64,000 bases of DNA from Bacilli bacterium (GTDB taxonomy: Bacteria > Bacillota_I > Bacilli_A > ML615J-28 > CAG-313). Under the pieces are notes generated by a model, which made no database searches, was not told where the DNA came from, and saw only the letters and a list, made by a program, of their open reading frames with translations. The position numbers and the translations under genes are program-made. Below are positions 36,247 through 45,974 of the stretch, piece by piece. Numbering within the stretch: position 1 is the stretch's first letter; each line of letters begins with the position of its first letter. The stretch is taken from contig JAFQPO010000007.1 in the NCBI GenBank assembly GCA_017411715.1, forward strand, positions 94,015-158,014, given 5' to 3'.

Positions 36247-37623
36247 CTACACATATAAGTTGATTTCAACAACTTCGTCTTCTTCTTTTTTGTTACGATT
36301 TTCTAAGAATTTAACCGCAACATTTTCAAATAATGCACATGATAATACATCTTCATCACATGTAACTATATCTTTGTATTTTTCTTTCATTACATCAAAT
36401 TCAGGTAAAATGTCATCAGCAGGACGATGAGTAATTACTTTGGCATCACCAATGATTTTACGTCTTACTTCTTCATTAACTTCAGCTGGTGCTTTACCAT
36501 ATAAACCACGTAAATATTCGTTAACTTCTTTTGGAACCATTTTATAACGTTCCCCAGCAAGAATATTCATAACTGCTTGTGTACCAACCATTTGAGACAT
36601 TGGTGTTACAAGTGGTGGATATCCTAAGTCTTTTCTTACTTTAGGAATTTCTCTTAAAACTTCTTCATAACGGTCCATAGCACCTTGACCTTTTAATTGA
36701 CTCATTAAGTTAGAAAGCATTCCACCAGGAACTTGATATTTTAAAATATTAGGATTAACAGTTAATGCTTTAGGATTTAATACACCTTTTGCAATAAAGT
36801 CATCTTTAATTTTTGTTAATGTAGCGCTAGCTTTATTTAAATATTCTAAATTTAATTTTGGATCATCTTTAGTATTTTGTAAAACATATTGTAATGCTTC
36901 TGTACAAGGTTGTGAAGTACCACCAGAGAATGGTGATAAAGCTGTATCAACGATGTCACATCCAGCTTCAATAGCTTTTAAAACTGTCATTTCCGCAACA
37001 CCACCTGTGCAGTGAGTATGAAGTTCTAAATCTAATGAACAATTTGCTTTTAATCTAGAGAATAATTCATAGGCAGCTTCTGGAAGTAATACCCCCGCCA
37101 TATCTTTAATACATAAAGAATTACCACCCATCTTTTCAACTTCTTTCGCAAGTTCTACATAATAGTCAATTGTATGAACAGGACTTGTTGTATAAGATAA
37201 AGCAATTTGGCAATGACCACCATATTTTTTACATGCATCAACCGCACTCTTTAAATTTCTTACATCGTTTAATGCGTCAAATACTCTGATAATATCAATA
37301 CCATTTTCTAATGATTTTTGAACAAATTTTTCAACTAAGTCATCAGAATAATGACGATAGCCTAAAATATTTTGACCTCTAAATAACATTTGTAATTTAG
37401 TGTTTGGACAAGCTTTACGAATCAAACGTAATCTTTCCCATGGATCTTCATTTAAGAAACGAAGGCATGAATCAAATGTTGCGCCGCCCCATACTTCTAA
37501 TGCATGATAACCAACTTTATCTAAGTCGCTAGCAATGCTTAAAATGTCTTTTGTTGTAAGACGAGTAGCAATTAAAGATTGATGTCCATCTCTTAAACAT
37601 GTGTCAACAATTTTTACTCCCAT
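36247..37623 (-). CDS. oadA: Oxaloacetate decarboxylase alpha / carboxyltransferase subunit
   Basis: 458 residues, an HMG-CoA-lyase-like TIM barrel with a conserved carboxylase domain, without its own biotin domain. Seen: VDTCLRDGHQSLIATRL, EVWGGATFDSCLRFL, MLFRGQNILGYRHY, the carboxylated lysine SLCIKDMAGVLLP, the metal pair LHTHCTGG, and TPMSQMVGTQAV. It moves CO2 from oxaloacetate to carrier biotin. Together with the next three genes it forms a full sodium-pumping decarboxylase. It heads the operon with a 112-base leader from the promoter at 37742-37770. Confidence 0.95.
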   Translation of the reverse strand: MGVKIVDTCLRDGHQSLIATRLTTKDILSIASDLDKVGYHALEVWGGATFDSCLRFLNEDPWERLRLIRKACPNTKLQMLFRGQNILGYRHYSDDLVEKFVQKSLENGIDIIRVFDALNDVRNLKSAVDACKKYGGHCQIALSYTTSPVHTIDYYVELAKEVEKMGGNSLCIKDMAGVLLPEAAYELFSRLKANCSLDLELHTHCTGGVAEMTVLKAIEAGCDIVDTALSPFSGGTSQPCTEALQYVLQNTKDDPKLNLEYLNKASATLTKIKDDFIAKGVLNPKALTVNPNILKYQVPGGMLSNLMSQLKGQGAMDRYEEVLREIPKVRKDLGYPPLVTPMSQMVGTQAVMNILAGERYKMVPKEVNEYLRGLYGKAPAEVNEEVRRKIIGDAKVITHRPADDILPEFDVMKEKYKDIVTCDEDVLSCALFENVAVKFLENRNKKEEDEVVEINLYV

Positions 37624-37735
37624 ATTTACTCCTATCTAGCATTCTTTATATTTTTGCATAAACGCGATGCTATACGCTTATACTAAATTTTATTTTTCGA
37701 AAGAAACCAATAATGTGGCCATCTTCCCCCAATAT
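37624..37735 (-). promoter_or_regulatory. Long 5' leader of the decarboxylase operon
   Basis: About 112 bases between the predicted start of transcription and the oadA ATG, unusually long for this window. It holds GGGGGAAGATGGCCACATTA near its 5' end and a possible TAGCAT / ATGCTA stem close to the ribosome site. No known riboswitch is recognised. Confidence 0.4.
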
Positions 37736-37741
37736 ATAAAA

Positions 37742-37770
37742 ATTATAACACAGGTATGCATTTTTATCAA
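37742..37770 (-). promoter_or_regulatory. Promoter of the decarboxylase operon
   Basis: TTGATA (37765-37770), 17 bases, TATAAT (37742-37747) on the minus strand, upstream of the 112-base leader. Confidence 0.8.
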
Positions 37771-37802
37771 GCATTTGGCTTATTCATAAAAGTATATTCA
37801 TA

Positions 37803-37832
37803 AAAAAAGAGTTAATTCTAAAGAACTAACCC
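37803..37832 (-). terminator. Terminator after the acyltransferase gene
   Basis: GTTAGTTC / GAATTAAC stem (one G-T pair) followed by a T7 run, directly beyond the stop codon at 37833. Confidence 0.8.
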
Positions 37833-39104
37833 TTAACTTAATTTTTCGGAATTTTTAGCTTTTTCCTTAAAATGGTATTTATATAATTCTTCTGTCGCAA
37901 GACTTAATTTTGTCACCACATCTTTGGTATTTTGTGGATATAACCAGAATGTATCATTATCAATACTTAAAGCAACCGCATCACCATAATCTTTATAATC
38001 ATATTCAATGTGACACGAATAATTTTTTGGAACACTCCAATCATTATGATATTCTTTACCATAGTACTTACAATCTAAGTGATATCCATCATAATCATGA
38101 ACTAAATACCCCTCACCTTGATCGTAATACTTTTGTGCATTAGGGAGTGTTTGAACAAATACTTTAGTTTCAAAATGATATGTTCCATTATTAATCTCTT
38201 CTCTAACCATTTTTCTTTCCCAAGCATACCACTTAGGAACACTATCAAAATACACTTCACCATCAACACTAGATAAAGTCCCATCTTTTTGGAAATTCCA
38301 TTCTTTACCACACGCATTACATTTAAGCAGTGTATTTTCGCCAATCATTTGCCCTTCTTCTAAACAATGAGGACATTTATATAACAATTTATTTAATCCT
38401 TTAGCACGATCTTCTACTGGTAGTGAAAGATTAGCTTCTTTTAAATAATCCCAATCATTATAAGATAATGCTTTTTTAACTCTTACGTTAATTTCATCAA
38501 TTGATAATGTTTGTAATTCTTCTTTTGTAATAATTTTTGTCATTGTTGCTCTAAAAGGAATATCTCTTTTGATTTTATTCCATTGTGGACGAGCAACATA
38601 TGTTCCTTTCATATTTAAAACAACAACTGGAACATCTAACATTTTAATCATTTTACCAAGTGATTTAGGAATAACTGAAGTTGTCCCATCAATTGAATAC
38701 TTAGCCTCAGGATACATAACTAAAATATTTTTATTTTTAGTTACGCTATATTTCATATTTCTAATTAAATTCAAATCAAAAATAAATCTTCTTTTACAAA
38801 TACCGCCGATTGCTCTTAATAACCATTCAGTATAATCTTTAAAAGCATCTAAGGTAATAACATAATTAGCACGGTGAGGTAGGATTGCTTTTGCTAAAAC
38901 ATAGAAATCAAAAAAAGACATATGATTCGAAAGTAATAAGTATGGTGGTTTTAAATCACTCATATTTATTTTTTCTATTTGAATATCATGTTTTGCAGAT
39001 TTAGGTGCTGTTAAGCCCCACATTACTAATTTCCAAATATTGCTTTGTTTTTTCGGTTTGCGCTTAAAGTCAAATCGTTTTATATCTCTTTCTTGATCGC
39101 TCAT
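37833..39104 (-). CDS. PlsC-type acyltransferase with C-terminal zinc ribbon
   Basis: 423 residues. A PlsC-type acyltransferase domain has the catalytic box LLLSNHMSFFDFYVLAK near residue 60, then LVMYPEAKYSIDGT and VPVVVLNMKGTY. It would acylate a glycerolipid precursor such as 1-acyl-glycerol-3-phosphate. After it comes a four-cysteine zinc ribbon (CPHCLEEG then CNACGKEW, residues about 255-285) and a beta-rich end of unknown role (WSVPKNYSCHIEYDYKDYGD). The extra half makes it longer than usual PlsC (about 200-250). The start at 39104 has GAGGT upstream. Alone between two terminators. Confidence 0.85.
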   Translation of the reverse strand: MSDQERDIKRFDFKRKPKKQSNIWKLVMWGLTAPKSAKHDIQIEKINMSDLKPPYLLLSNHMSFFDFYVLAKAILPHRANYVITLDAFKDYTEWLLRAIGGICKRRFIFDLNLIRNMKYSVTKNKNILVMYPEAKYSIDGTTSVIPKSLGKMIKMLDVPVVVLNMKGTYVARPQWNKIKRDIPFRATMTKIITKEELQTLSIDEINVRVKKALSYNDWDYLKEANLSLPVEDRAKGLNKLLYKCPHCLEEGQMIGENTLLKCNACGKEWNFQKDGTLSSVDGEVYFDSVPKWYAWERKMVREEINNGTYHFETKVFVQTLPNAQKYYDQGEGYLVHDYDGYHLDCKYYGKEYHNDWSVPKNYSCHIEYDYKDYGDAVALSIDNDTFWLYPQNTKDVVTKLSLATEELYKYHFKEKAKNSEKLS

Positions 39105-39178
39105 AATATACCTCACTATGTTTATTATATCATATATAAGAGAATTAAACATCAATTTAAAGTTTATATAAACAAAGG

Positions 39179-39226
39179 CACATTAAATTTTAAGCAGTTA
39201 ATATCAAATTACTTTTTTTAATGTGT
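39179..39226 (-). terminator. Terminator of the BspA-like gene (stem-loop family, copy 1)
   Basis: An outer stem CACATTAAA / TTTAATGTG with a partly structured loop, followed by a weaker T tract, 15 bases after the BspA-like stop. It is related in sequence to 54196-54242. Confidence 0.65.
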
Positions 39227-39241
39227 CTTTTAATATTTAAT

Positions 39242-42145
39242 TTAATAATTCCAAATTACTGGTAGATTGCCAGAGTTCCATTCCAAATCCCACCCATTAG
39301 GTTTAGATTCAGATTCACAATATATTGTTAAATTATCACATCCATGAAAAATAGAGCCTTCTATATACTTAACATTACTTGGAATTACTATAATTTCTAA
39401 GCTACTACAATATGCAAATGCAAAGTGTCCTATACTTGTAACTGATGATGATATTTCTATACTTTCCAATTTTTCACAATTATAAAATGCTGAATCGCCG
39501 ATACTTATAACACTGTTTGGGATAACAATACTAATCAAATTATTACAATTTTCAAAAGCATTATTGCATATAAATACCGTATTATCATGTATTTGGTATG
39601 ATTTTGATAACGAATCTGAAACATCAACTAATACCGAATAAGGGTTTTGATCATTTCCCAAATATTTAGCATTTCCATATGTACTAAAAACCAAACTATC
39701 ACATTCGGCAAATACAGAGTATCCTATACTTGTGATACTATCTGGTATTTCTATACTTATTAAACCACTACAATTATAGAATGCATAATCACCTATACTT
39801 GTGACACTATCTGGGATAACTATACTTTCTAAACTACTACATTCGTAAAATGCTTGTGCTTCTATACTAATTACACTATTAGAAATCATTATTTCTGTTA
39901 AACTTGAACAATTTTGGAAAAGGGCAAACTCAAAAACTGTGATACTAGTTGGTAGTTCAACATTTTTTAAACCTGAACAATACGAAAAAGCCCACTTGCC
40001 TATACTTGTGACACTATTTGGGATAACTATACTTTCTAAACTACTACACCAAGAGAATGCATATTCTCCTATACTTGTGACACTATCTGGGATAACTATA
40101 CTTTCTAAACTACTGCAATTATAGAATGCACGTGAACCTATACTTGTAACACTGTTTGGTATCTCTATACTTTCTAAACTGTTACATCCATTAAATGCTT
40201 CACTTTCAATAAATACAACACCATTAGGGATTACTGTTGTATTACATCCTCGAAGTAATATATTTGTACTAGTTTCAATTATTGCATTACAATTATTTCT
40301 AGAATCAAAATACAGATTATATTCATCAACAATAATACTTTCTAAACTATCACAACCTGTAAAAGAATCAATTTCTATAAATTGAACATTTGCAGGAATA
40401 TAAAGATTTTTCATATTAGTGCAATTTGAAAATGAAAAAGGAGTAATATATTCAATAGTATTAGGAATGAATGTATTTATGCATGCCGCATAAAGAGCGT
40501 CTTTATCAGTTACAATTATAGCATTACAATTTTCTCTTGAGTCAAAATATGTATTATTTTCATCCACTGATATACTAGTAACACTTGTGCATTCTCTAAA
40601 GGCATATCTGTCAATAAATGTCACATTTTTTGATATTTCTATACTTGTTATATTTGAACATCTATAAAATGACATATACCCAATACTAGTAACACTATCA
40701 GGTATCTGAATATTAACTAAATTACTACATTCATAAAATGCAAAGTCATCTATAGTAGTGCCCTTACTTATTTTAACTTCTTTTAATGATATAGGTATAA
40801 ATTTGTTATTCATCATATAAAATGAAGCACCAAATATATATCCGAAATTAGTGTGTGAGGTTCCCTCTAATGTATCCCCCACAAAAGGAATAGTTATACT
40901 TTCTAAACTAGTACAATTTTGAAATGCTGATTTTCCTATGCTTGTAACGCTGTCGGGAATAACCACAGCTGTCAAACTGCTACATCCATAAAATGCTTTT
41001 TCTCCTATACTTTCAACATCATTGAGTATTTCAATTTTTTCTAAACTAATACAATTTTGAAATGCTGATTTTCCTATGCTTATTACACTATTGGGAACTT
41101 TGATTGTTAAAAAGTTATCGCAATTATAAAACGCATAATCTGATATATTTAAAAGACCATTTTCTATATATATGGCAACAAATTTGTTAGTTAAAAAACT
41201 ATATGGTACAGATCCACTAGAAAAATTAGTCATTTTTCCAGTTCCTTTAATATAAAATTCATATTTTCCATCTTGTAATCGTATAGCATAAGCCGTTATG
41301 TTATCTTCTGCTGTAGCTGAAAGATCATAACTATAGCTTGCAAAATCAGCTATATTAGCACCGCAATTTTCACAATTTTCTGATTCAAGGAAGTTATGTT
41401 TTCCAGATAATGTATCTACATAATTATCTTTATATGTATCAGAACATACAGAACAAACATGTAAAGTATAACCTTCAGAGTTACACGTTGGTTCAACTAC
41501 TGTATCAATATAACTATGTTCAGTTTTATCAACACTAACAATACGAACTAACCCACAATCAATGCAAAAATACAAATCGTTTCCTTCTTTTTCACAGTTA
41601 GGAAGAATTAAAGAACAAAACTTTTCCCAGCAATGTTCAATTGTCTGTGTTGTACCATCACTGTATGTAATTACTGTATTACCATCTTTATCAAAAGTAA
41701 TACTAATTATACTTATTCCTTGTGGTCCTTGGATTCCTTGTTCTCCTTGTGCGAGAATTCCTGTGTCAACTCCATCTATATACCAATTGCCATTTTCACC
41801 AATATTAATGACAGGCGTATATCCATCTTTTCCAGGTTCCCCTTGGATACCTTGTTCTCCTTGTGGTCCTTGGATGCCTTGTTCTCCTTGTGGTCCTTGG
41901 ATTCCTTGTTCTCCTTGTGGCCCTTGGATGCCTTGTTCTCCTTGTGGCCCTTGGATGCCTTGTTCTCCTTGTGGCCCTTGAATACCTTGTTCTCCTTGTG
42001 GCCCTTGGATACCTTGTTCTCCTTGTGGCCCTTGGATGCCTTGTTCTCCTTGTGGTCCTATGACTTCTTTCGCCCCACAAGAACCTAAATAACTCATGCC
42101 CAAGAAAAATACACATATTAATATAACTATTTTAATTTTTTTCAT
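39242..42145 (-). CDS. Lipoprotein with collagen-like stretch and BspA-type leucine-rich repeats
   Basis: 967 residues. Lipobox SYLGSC (Cys 23), eight exact copies of the nonapeptide GPQGEQGIQ (residues 30-101), GEPGKDG and a short [10 protein letters not shown] segment, and a second brief [10 protein letters not shown]. Then come two Cys-pair modules ([29 protein letters not shown]) and about 20 copies of the LRR_5 repeat (NSVTSIGxxAFxxCSSLESI type) to residue 960. The protein is anchored outside and would bind host or microbial surfaces, as BspA proteins do. The start at 42145 has GAGGT upstream. Monocistronic. Confidence 0.92.
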   Translation of the reverse strand: MKKIKIVILICVFFLGMSYLGSCGAKEVIGPQGEQGIQGPQGEQGIQGPQGEQGIQGPQGEQGIQGPQGEQGIQGPQGEQGIQGPQGEQGIQGPQGEQGIQGEPGKDGYTPVINIGENGNWYIDGVDTGILAQGEQGIQGPQGISIISITFDKDGNTVITYSDGTTQTIEHCWEKFCSLILPNCEKEGNDLYFCIDCGLVRIVSVDKTEHSYIDTVVEPTCNSEGYTLHVCSVCSDTYKDNYVDTLSGKHNFLESENCENCGANIADFASYSYDLSATAEDNITAYAIRLQDGKYEFYIKGTGKMTNFSSGSVPYSFLTNKFVAIYIENGLLNISDYAFYNCDNFLTIKVPNSVISIGKSAFQNCISLEKIEILNDVESIGEKAFYGCSSLTAVVIPDSVTSIGKSAFQNCTSLESITIPFVGDTLEGTSHTNFGYIFGASFYMMNNKFIPISLKEVKISKGTTIDDFAFYECSNLVNIQIPDSVTSIGYMSFYRCSNITSIEISKNVTFIDRYAFRECTSVTSISVDENNTYFDSRENCNAIIVTDKDALYAACINTFIPNTIEYITPFSFSNCTNMKNLYIPANVQFIEIDSFTGCDSLESIIVDEYNLYFDSRNNCNAIIETSTNILLRGCNTTVIPNGVVFIESEAFNGCNSLESIEIPNSVTSIGSRAFYNCSSLESIVIPDSVTSIGEYAFSWCSSLESIVIPNSVTSIGKWAFSYCSGLKNVELPTSITVFEFALFQNCSSLTEIMISNSVISIEAQAFYECSSLESIVIPDSVTSIGDYAFYNCSGLISIEIPDSITSIGYSVFAECDSLVFSTYGNAKYLGNDQNPYSVLVDVSDSLSKSYQIHDNTVFICNNAFENCNNLISIVIPNSVISIGDSAFYNCEKLESIEISSSVTSIGHFAFAYCSSLEIIVIPSNVKYIEGSIFHGCDNLTIYCESESKPNGWDLEWNSGNLPVIWNY
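41843..42058 (-). repeat. Tandem 27-bp coding repeat (collagen-like GPQGEQGIQ, eight copies)
   Basis: Eight adjoining 27-base units encode the same nonapeptide, differing only by silent changes in the glycine, proline or isoleucine codons. Such nearly identical units can change in number by slippage or recombination. Confidence 0.92.
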
Positions 42146-42166
42146 AATGAACCTCTTTTGTATTAT

Positions 42167-42195
42167 ATTATACCATATTTTAACCATTTTTGTAA
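42167..42195 (-). promoter_or_regulatory. Promoter of the BspA-like gene
   Basis: TTACAA (42190-42195), 17 bases, TATAAT (42167-42172) with an extended TGG before the -10 on the minus strand. Confidence 0.7.
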
Positions 42196-42216
42196 AATAT
42201 ATAACACATAATAAAT

Positions 42217-42251
42217 TTAAAAAAGGCGAAGATTATTCTTCACCTTTTTTA
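42217..42251 (-). terminator. Terminator at the end of the rsuA-like gene
   Basis: AAAAGGTGAAGAAT / ATCTTCGCCTTTT hairpin with T run on the minus strand; it overlaps the last codons of the gene. Confidence 0.8.
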
Positions 42252-42943
42252 CTGTTTACTAATAATTCAACCTCACTTGCTGTAAGTTCACGAAAACTAC
42301 CAATTTCTAAATCATTAGGTAATTTTAAATTGCCAAATGATATTCTTTTTAAATATGTTACATTTAATCCTAAATGTGCCATCATTCTTTTAACCTGATG
42401 ATACTTGCCTTCAGTGATTGTTAAATTTAAAGATGTTTCATTAATCAGTTCAATATCTTCTGCGACTGATCTTGTTCCATCTAACATAATTCCATTTTTT
42501 AATATTTCTATTCCATCAGTTGGAAAAGCTTTATCTATTTCAACATAATAAGTTTTAGAAACATGTTTTTTAGGACTTAACAATTCATGAGATAATGGAC
42601 CATTATTAGTTATTAGTAATAATCCTTCTGTATCAATATCTAATCTACCAACCGGAAAGAGTTTATGTTTTAGAGGATGATTGATTAAATCCATCACAGT
42701 TTGATGATTATAATCTTCAGTTGAAGTAATATAACCATTTGGTTTATTTAATATTAAATATATATGTTCTTGATATTTTAATATTTGATTATTATAAATA
42801 ACTTCATCCTTTATTTCATCAATCTGTAATGAAGGATTAGTTTCTAATTTTTGATTAACTAAAACTTTTTTCTGCTTAAGAATTATTTTAGCATCTTTTC
42901 TAGAGATACCTAAAACACTTGTTAGAAATTGATCAAGTCTCAT
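42233..42943 (-). CDS. rsuA: RsuA-family rRNA pseudouridine synthase
   Basis: 236 residues. It makes pseudouridine in 16S rRNA (RsuA type). An N-terminal S4 domain (MRLDQFLTSVLGISRKDAK) is followed by the catalytic part, LILNKPNGYITSTED, PVGRLDIDTEGLLLITNNG (catalytic Asp in RLDIDTEGL), and KYHQVKRMMAHLG. Normal size. One base separates it from the GH18 gene, so it is the last gene of the cupin-to-rsuA cluster; the pairing of an rRNA enzyme with surface lipoproteins looks like simple read-through. Confidence 0.92.
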   Translation of the reverse strand: MRLDQFLTSVLGISRKDAKIILKQKKVLVNQKLETNPSLQIDEIKDEVIYNNQILKYQEHIYLILNKPNGYITSTEDYNHQTVMDLINHPLKHKLFPVGRLDIDTEGLLLITNNGPLSHELLSPKKHVSKTYYVEIDKAFPTDGIEILKNGIMLDGTRSVAEDIELINETSLNLTITEGKYHQVKRMMAHLGLNVTYLKRISFGNLKLPNDLEIGSFRELTASEVELLVNSKKGEE

Positions 42944-42944
42944 A

Positions 42945-45900
42945 TTATTTATCAGATTTCATTGAAGTATTAATTTGAGTAATAAGTTTTCTAGTTAAAT
43001 CTTCTCCATAATCCCAGAACATGATACCACCTAAATCATGGTTAATTACATATTCACATTTATATCTAATTGAAGTCATTGAATCATATGAAATAACAAC
43101 TTTATTAGCTTTATCATAGATATATGGAGCACAAGCTTCATTATCCCAAATGTTGAAAATATTTTTATTATCGACATTCATTAAATAATTATTATAAATT
43201 TCAGTATAGTTTACATTACCACCAGAAGATGCTACTTTAGTAGAACCTAAAACACTAGCATTAGCAACCGCTTCAGTTAATACATATTTTCTACCATAGA
43301 ATGCTGCACCAACAACAAGTTTATCTAAATCTACGCCACGAGAATTAAATAATGAAACTGTTTGAGTTGCACTGCATCCTGTTGTTGTTCCTTTTGATGA
43401 AGGATATAGCGCAGTATGGTGAACAACTTTTGTTGAACTATGGAAGTCATAAGTCATTAAATGAATATAATCTAAAATATTATTTAATGAAGCAACATCA
43501 AATCTATCAATACCCCAAGGACCACCTGGTAAAGCTGCAGTTACTAAATAATCCGGATTAGCATCTTTTAAATATTTTTTAACTGTTGCCATTAGGCTTG
43601 TGTAGTTAGGTCTATCAACTTCTGTGTCACGACCTGTTTCATATCCTGGGTATTCCCAGTCAATATCAACACCATCAAAGTGGTATTCATTAACTAAATC
43701 AAGAATAGATTGAGCAAATTTATTACGTCCTTCTTGTGTGAATGCGGCATCGCTAAATGTGTAGTTAGCTGCTCCATATCCACCAATACATAATACTACT
43801 CTAACACCTTGTTTACGAGCTTGAAGTACTTCAGTTAATCTATTTAACCCTGAGATTGATACATCACCATCTTCAGTACAACGAGCAAAGCTATAATTAA
43901 TTACATCTAATGCTGAGGCTGAAACTTCATCAAGTCCTGTATAGTTATTCATTTTACTATAGAAATAACCAAATACAGCAGGTTTTGGTAATTCTTCAAA
44001 TGTAATAGCTGTTACTAAAACATCTAGAGGAACTTTGATTCGTTGTGAGTTTAATGTAAATGTAGTTGTATATCTTACTAATTCATCTACTCTAGCAGGA
44101 TTTGTAATACCTGTGTTACTTAAAGTATTAGGAGCACTAGATGAATATGAGATAGTTGCTTTACCTGCTGTTGTTTCATAACTCTTTAGTAAGCCAATAT
44201 TATCAAATGTTTCTTCTGGTAATAAATTAGGTAAAACATCTTCTAATATTTTCCAAGCAGCAAAAACAGTTGTATCTTGATATATTGGAGTTTTTACATC
44301 AAAAGCATTTCTACCTAAATACCATATTAATTCATATCCAGTAGTTGCAGGTGTTGAAATATTTTCGACAACACCACCATATCTAACATTTTGTTCTGCA
44401 TAAACATTCCCGTTTTGATCTAAGAATGTTACAACATATTGTTCTTTCATAACTTCCCACTTCGCATAATAATTTTTATCTTCATGTTCAGTAATTGTTA
44501 TTTCTTTTACGTTAGGTCCAAAGAATAATTCATCTTCATACCAACCTTTAAAGATAAATCCAGTTTTGTATGGAACTGGTAATTCTAAACCAACTCCTGT
44601 GTCATATGATGTTGGAACATTAATTTTAATGCTTGATAAATATCCATCCGCAACACTTTCACTACTGTAATCTGCACTAGTAGCATAAGGAGCAGTAGCT
44701 TGAGTAAGTTTTGTTTGCATCATGAATGCGGCAAGCTCATTTGCGATAATAGATTCATTTGTAAATTTAGTATTAGTAATTTTATTACTAAATAATTCTT
44801 TATATTCATCTTTAACTAATGTTTGTAAATAATTTAGTAAGAAACTCCATTTGTTATAATTATTACCTGCTGCGAAGAACCCGTTTGTACCACTTAAACC
44901 ATTTGCTGCCTTTGTTGCAAATTCACTTCTAATAATTGATTGATTTAAGAAAGTACTAACTTCAGATAATAATTCATTAACCATTGCTTCACGAGAATCA
45001 AATAAGTAGAAATCACCACCATCTAAATTATAAGTAATTTCATATGTTTCTTGATAGTTACCTAAATCATCCCATTTTGCTGTTAATTCTAAGTCAGATT
45101 TAATTTCAGTTTCTGATGTTACTTGAACACCATCAGCTGTAAACCAACCTAAGAAGAAACAATTAGTTTTAGTAGGTACAGGCATTGTAACAGTAGAACC
45201 AGCTTCTACATTTTCTAACATTTCAACTTCACATTCACCACCATCAGTATTGAATGTAATAGTATATAACTTAATTGACCATTTAGCTTCTAAAGTAATT
45301 TCTTCAGCTGGCATACTTTCACCAGTGAATAATTCACCATTTAAATACCAACCTTCAAAGTTATAATCCATTCTAGTTGGGTTAGGTAGTTCAACTTTAG
45401 ATTGATATGCAGCAGTCATTGCTTCAACTACTACTTCTGATTTAGTATCAAAAGTAATTTTATAATTAACTGCTTGCCAACCAGCATATAAAGTAACTGA
45501 CTCATTAACAGTATACATAGTTGTAACTTTATCATTTGGTTTAGTATCACTTGATAAATACCAACCCTTAAAAGTATACCCTAAACGTTCAGGTGTTGGA
45601 AGTAAAATCTTTTCTCCTTGTTCTGCATCTGTAATAGGAGCAAGTTCATTTCCACCTTGTGTATCTAAAGTAATTTTGATTGCGGAACTATCTCTCCACA
45701 TCGCTACCAAAATAAGATTTTGTGTAACCGGAGTTGAAAAGTCGTATAATTGACCGTTTAAATACCAGCCATCAAAAACCATATTTTCTTTAGTCGGATC
45801 AACTGGTCTTACCGCAAGTCCATTAACGCTGACTTTTTGACTTTCAACAAGGCTTCCACCTTGTGAATCAAATGTTACACTATATGAAGTAGTGTTTTGT

Positions 45901-45965
45901 GGTTGAGTACATCCACATAAAACTACTCCAATTACTAAAAATAATAATAAACTAATTTTTTTCAT
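42945..45965 (-). CDS. Lipoprotein with InlB B-repeats and GH18 (chitinase-like) domain
   Basis: 1006 residues. Lipoprotein signal (VVLCGC, Cys 19), four InlB B-type repeats (residues about 28-298, each ending xLxAxW), then a fifth repeat split by a roughly 140-residue helical insert (308-503), another repeat, and a Bacteroides-type beta segment. A GH18 domain follows (about 662-1000) with the catalytic FDGVDIDWEYPG (764-773) and the MTYDFH and IMFWDYGED motifs. GH18 enzymes cut chitin- or peptidoglycan-type N-acetylglucosamine links; the substrate is not known. It follows a shorter relative (45975-47153) with the same split repeat. Confidence 0.93.
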   Translation of the reverse strand: MKKISLLLFLVIGVVLCGCTQPQNTTSYSVTFDSQGGSLVESQKVSVNGLAVRPVDPTKENMVFDGWYLNGQLYDFSTPVTQNLILVAMWRDSSAIKITLDTQGGNELAPITDAEQGEKILLPTPERLGYTFKGWYLSSDTKPNDKVTTMYTVNESVTLYAGWQAVNYKITFDTKSEVVVEAMTAAYQSKVELPNPTRMDYNFEGWYLNGELFTGESMPAEEITLEAKWSIKLYTITFNTDGGECEVEMLENVEAGSTVTMPVPTKTNCFFLGWFTADGVQVTSETEIKSDLELTAKWDDLGNYQETYEITYNLDGGDFYLFDSREAMVNELLSEVSTFLNQSIIRSEFATKAANGLSGTNGFFAAGNNYNKWSFLLNYLQTLVKDEYKELFSNKITNTKFTNESIIANELAAFMMQTKLTQATAPYATSADYSSESVADGYLSSIKINVPTSYDTGVGLELPVPYKTGFIFKGWYEDELFFGPNVKEITITEHEDKNYYAKWEVMKEQYVVTFLDQNGNVYAEQNVRYGGVVENISTPATTGYELIWYLGRNAFDVKTPIYQDTTVFAAWKILEDVLPNLLPEETFDNIGLLKSYETTAGKATISYSSSAPNTLSNTGITNPARVDELVRYTTTFTLNSQRIKVPLDVLVTAITFEELPKPAVFGYFYSKMNNYTGLDEVSASALDVINYSFARCTEDGDVSISGLNRLTEVLQARKQGVRVVLCIGGYGAANYTFSDAAFTQEGRNKFAQSILDLVNEYHFDGVDIDWEYPGYETGRDTEVDRPNYTSLMATVKKYLKDANPDYLVTAALPGGPWGIDRFDVASLNNILDYIHLMTYDFHSSTKVVHHTALYPSSKGTTTGCSATQTVSLFNSRGVDLDKLVVGAAFYGRKYVLTEAVANASVLGSTKVASSGGNVNYTEIYNNYLMNVDNKNIFNIWDNEACAPYIYDKANKVVISYDSMTSIRYKCEYVINHDLGGIMFWDYGEDLTRKLITQINTSMKSDK

Positions 45966-45974
45966 TTTGTCCCC

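Noticed and set aside
41843..42058. Regular repeat that could be taken for a CRISPR array
   Set aside because: The units adjoin without spacers, are 27 bases long and encode one nonapeptide in the frame of a lipoprotein.
41562..42088. Open frames on the plus strand and a second minus frame over the collagen-like repeats
   Set aside because: They are repeats read in other frames; no ribosome sites, and the real gene has signal peptide, lipobox and repeats in its own frame.
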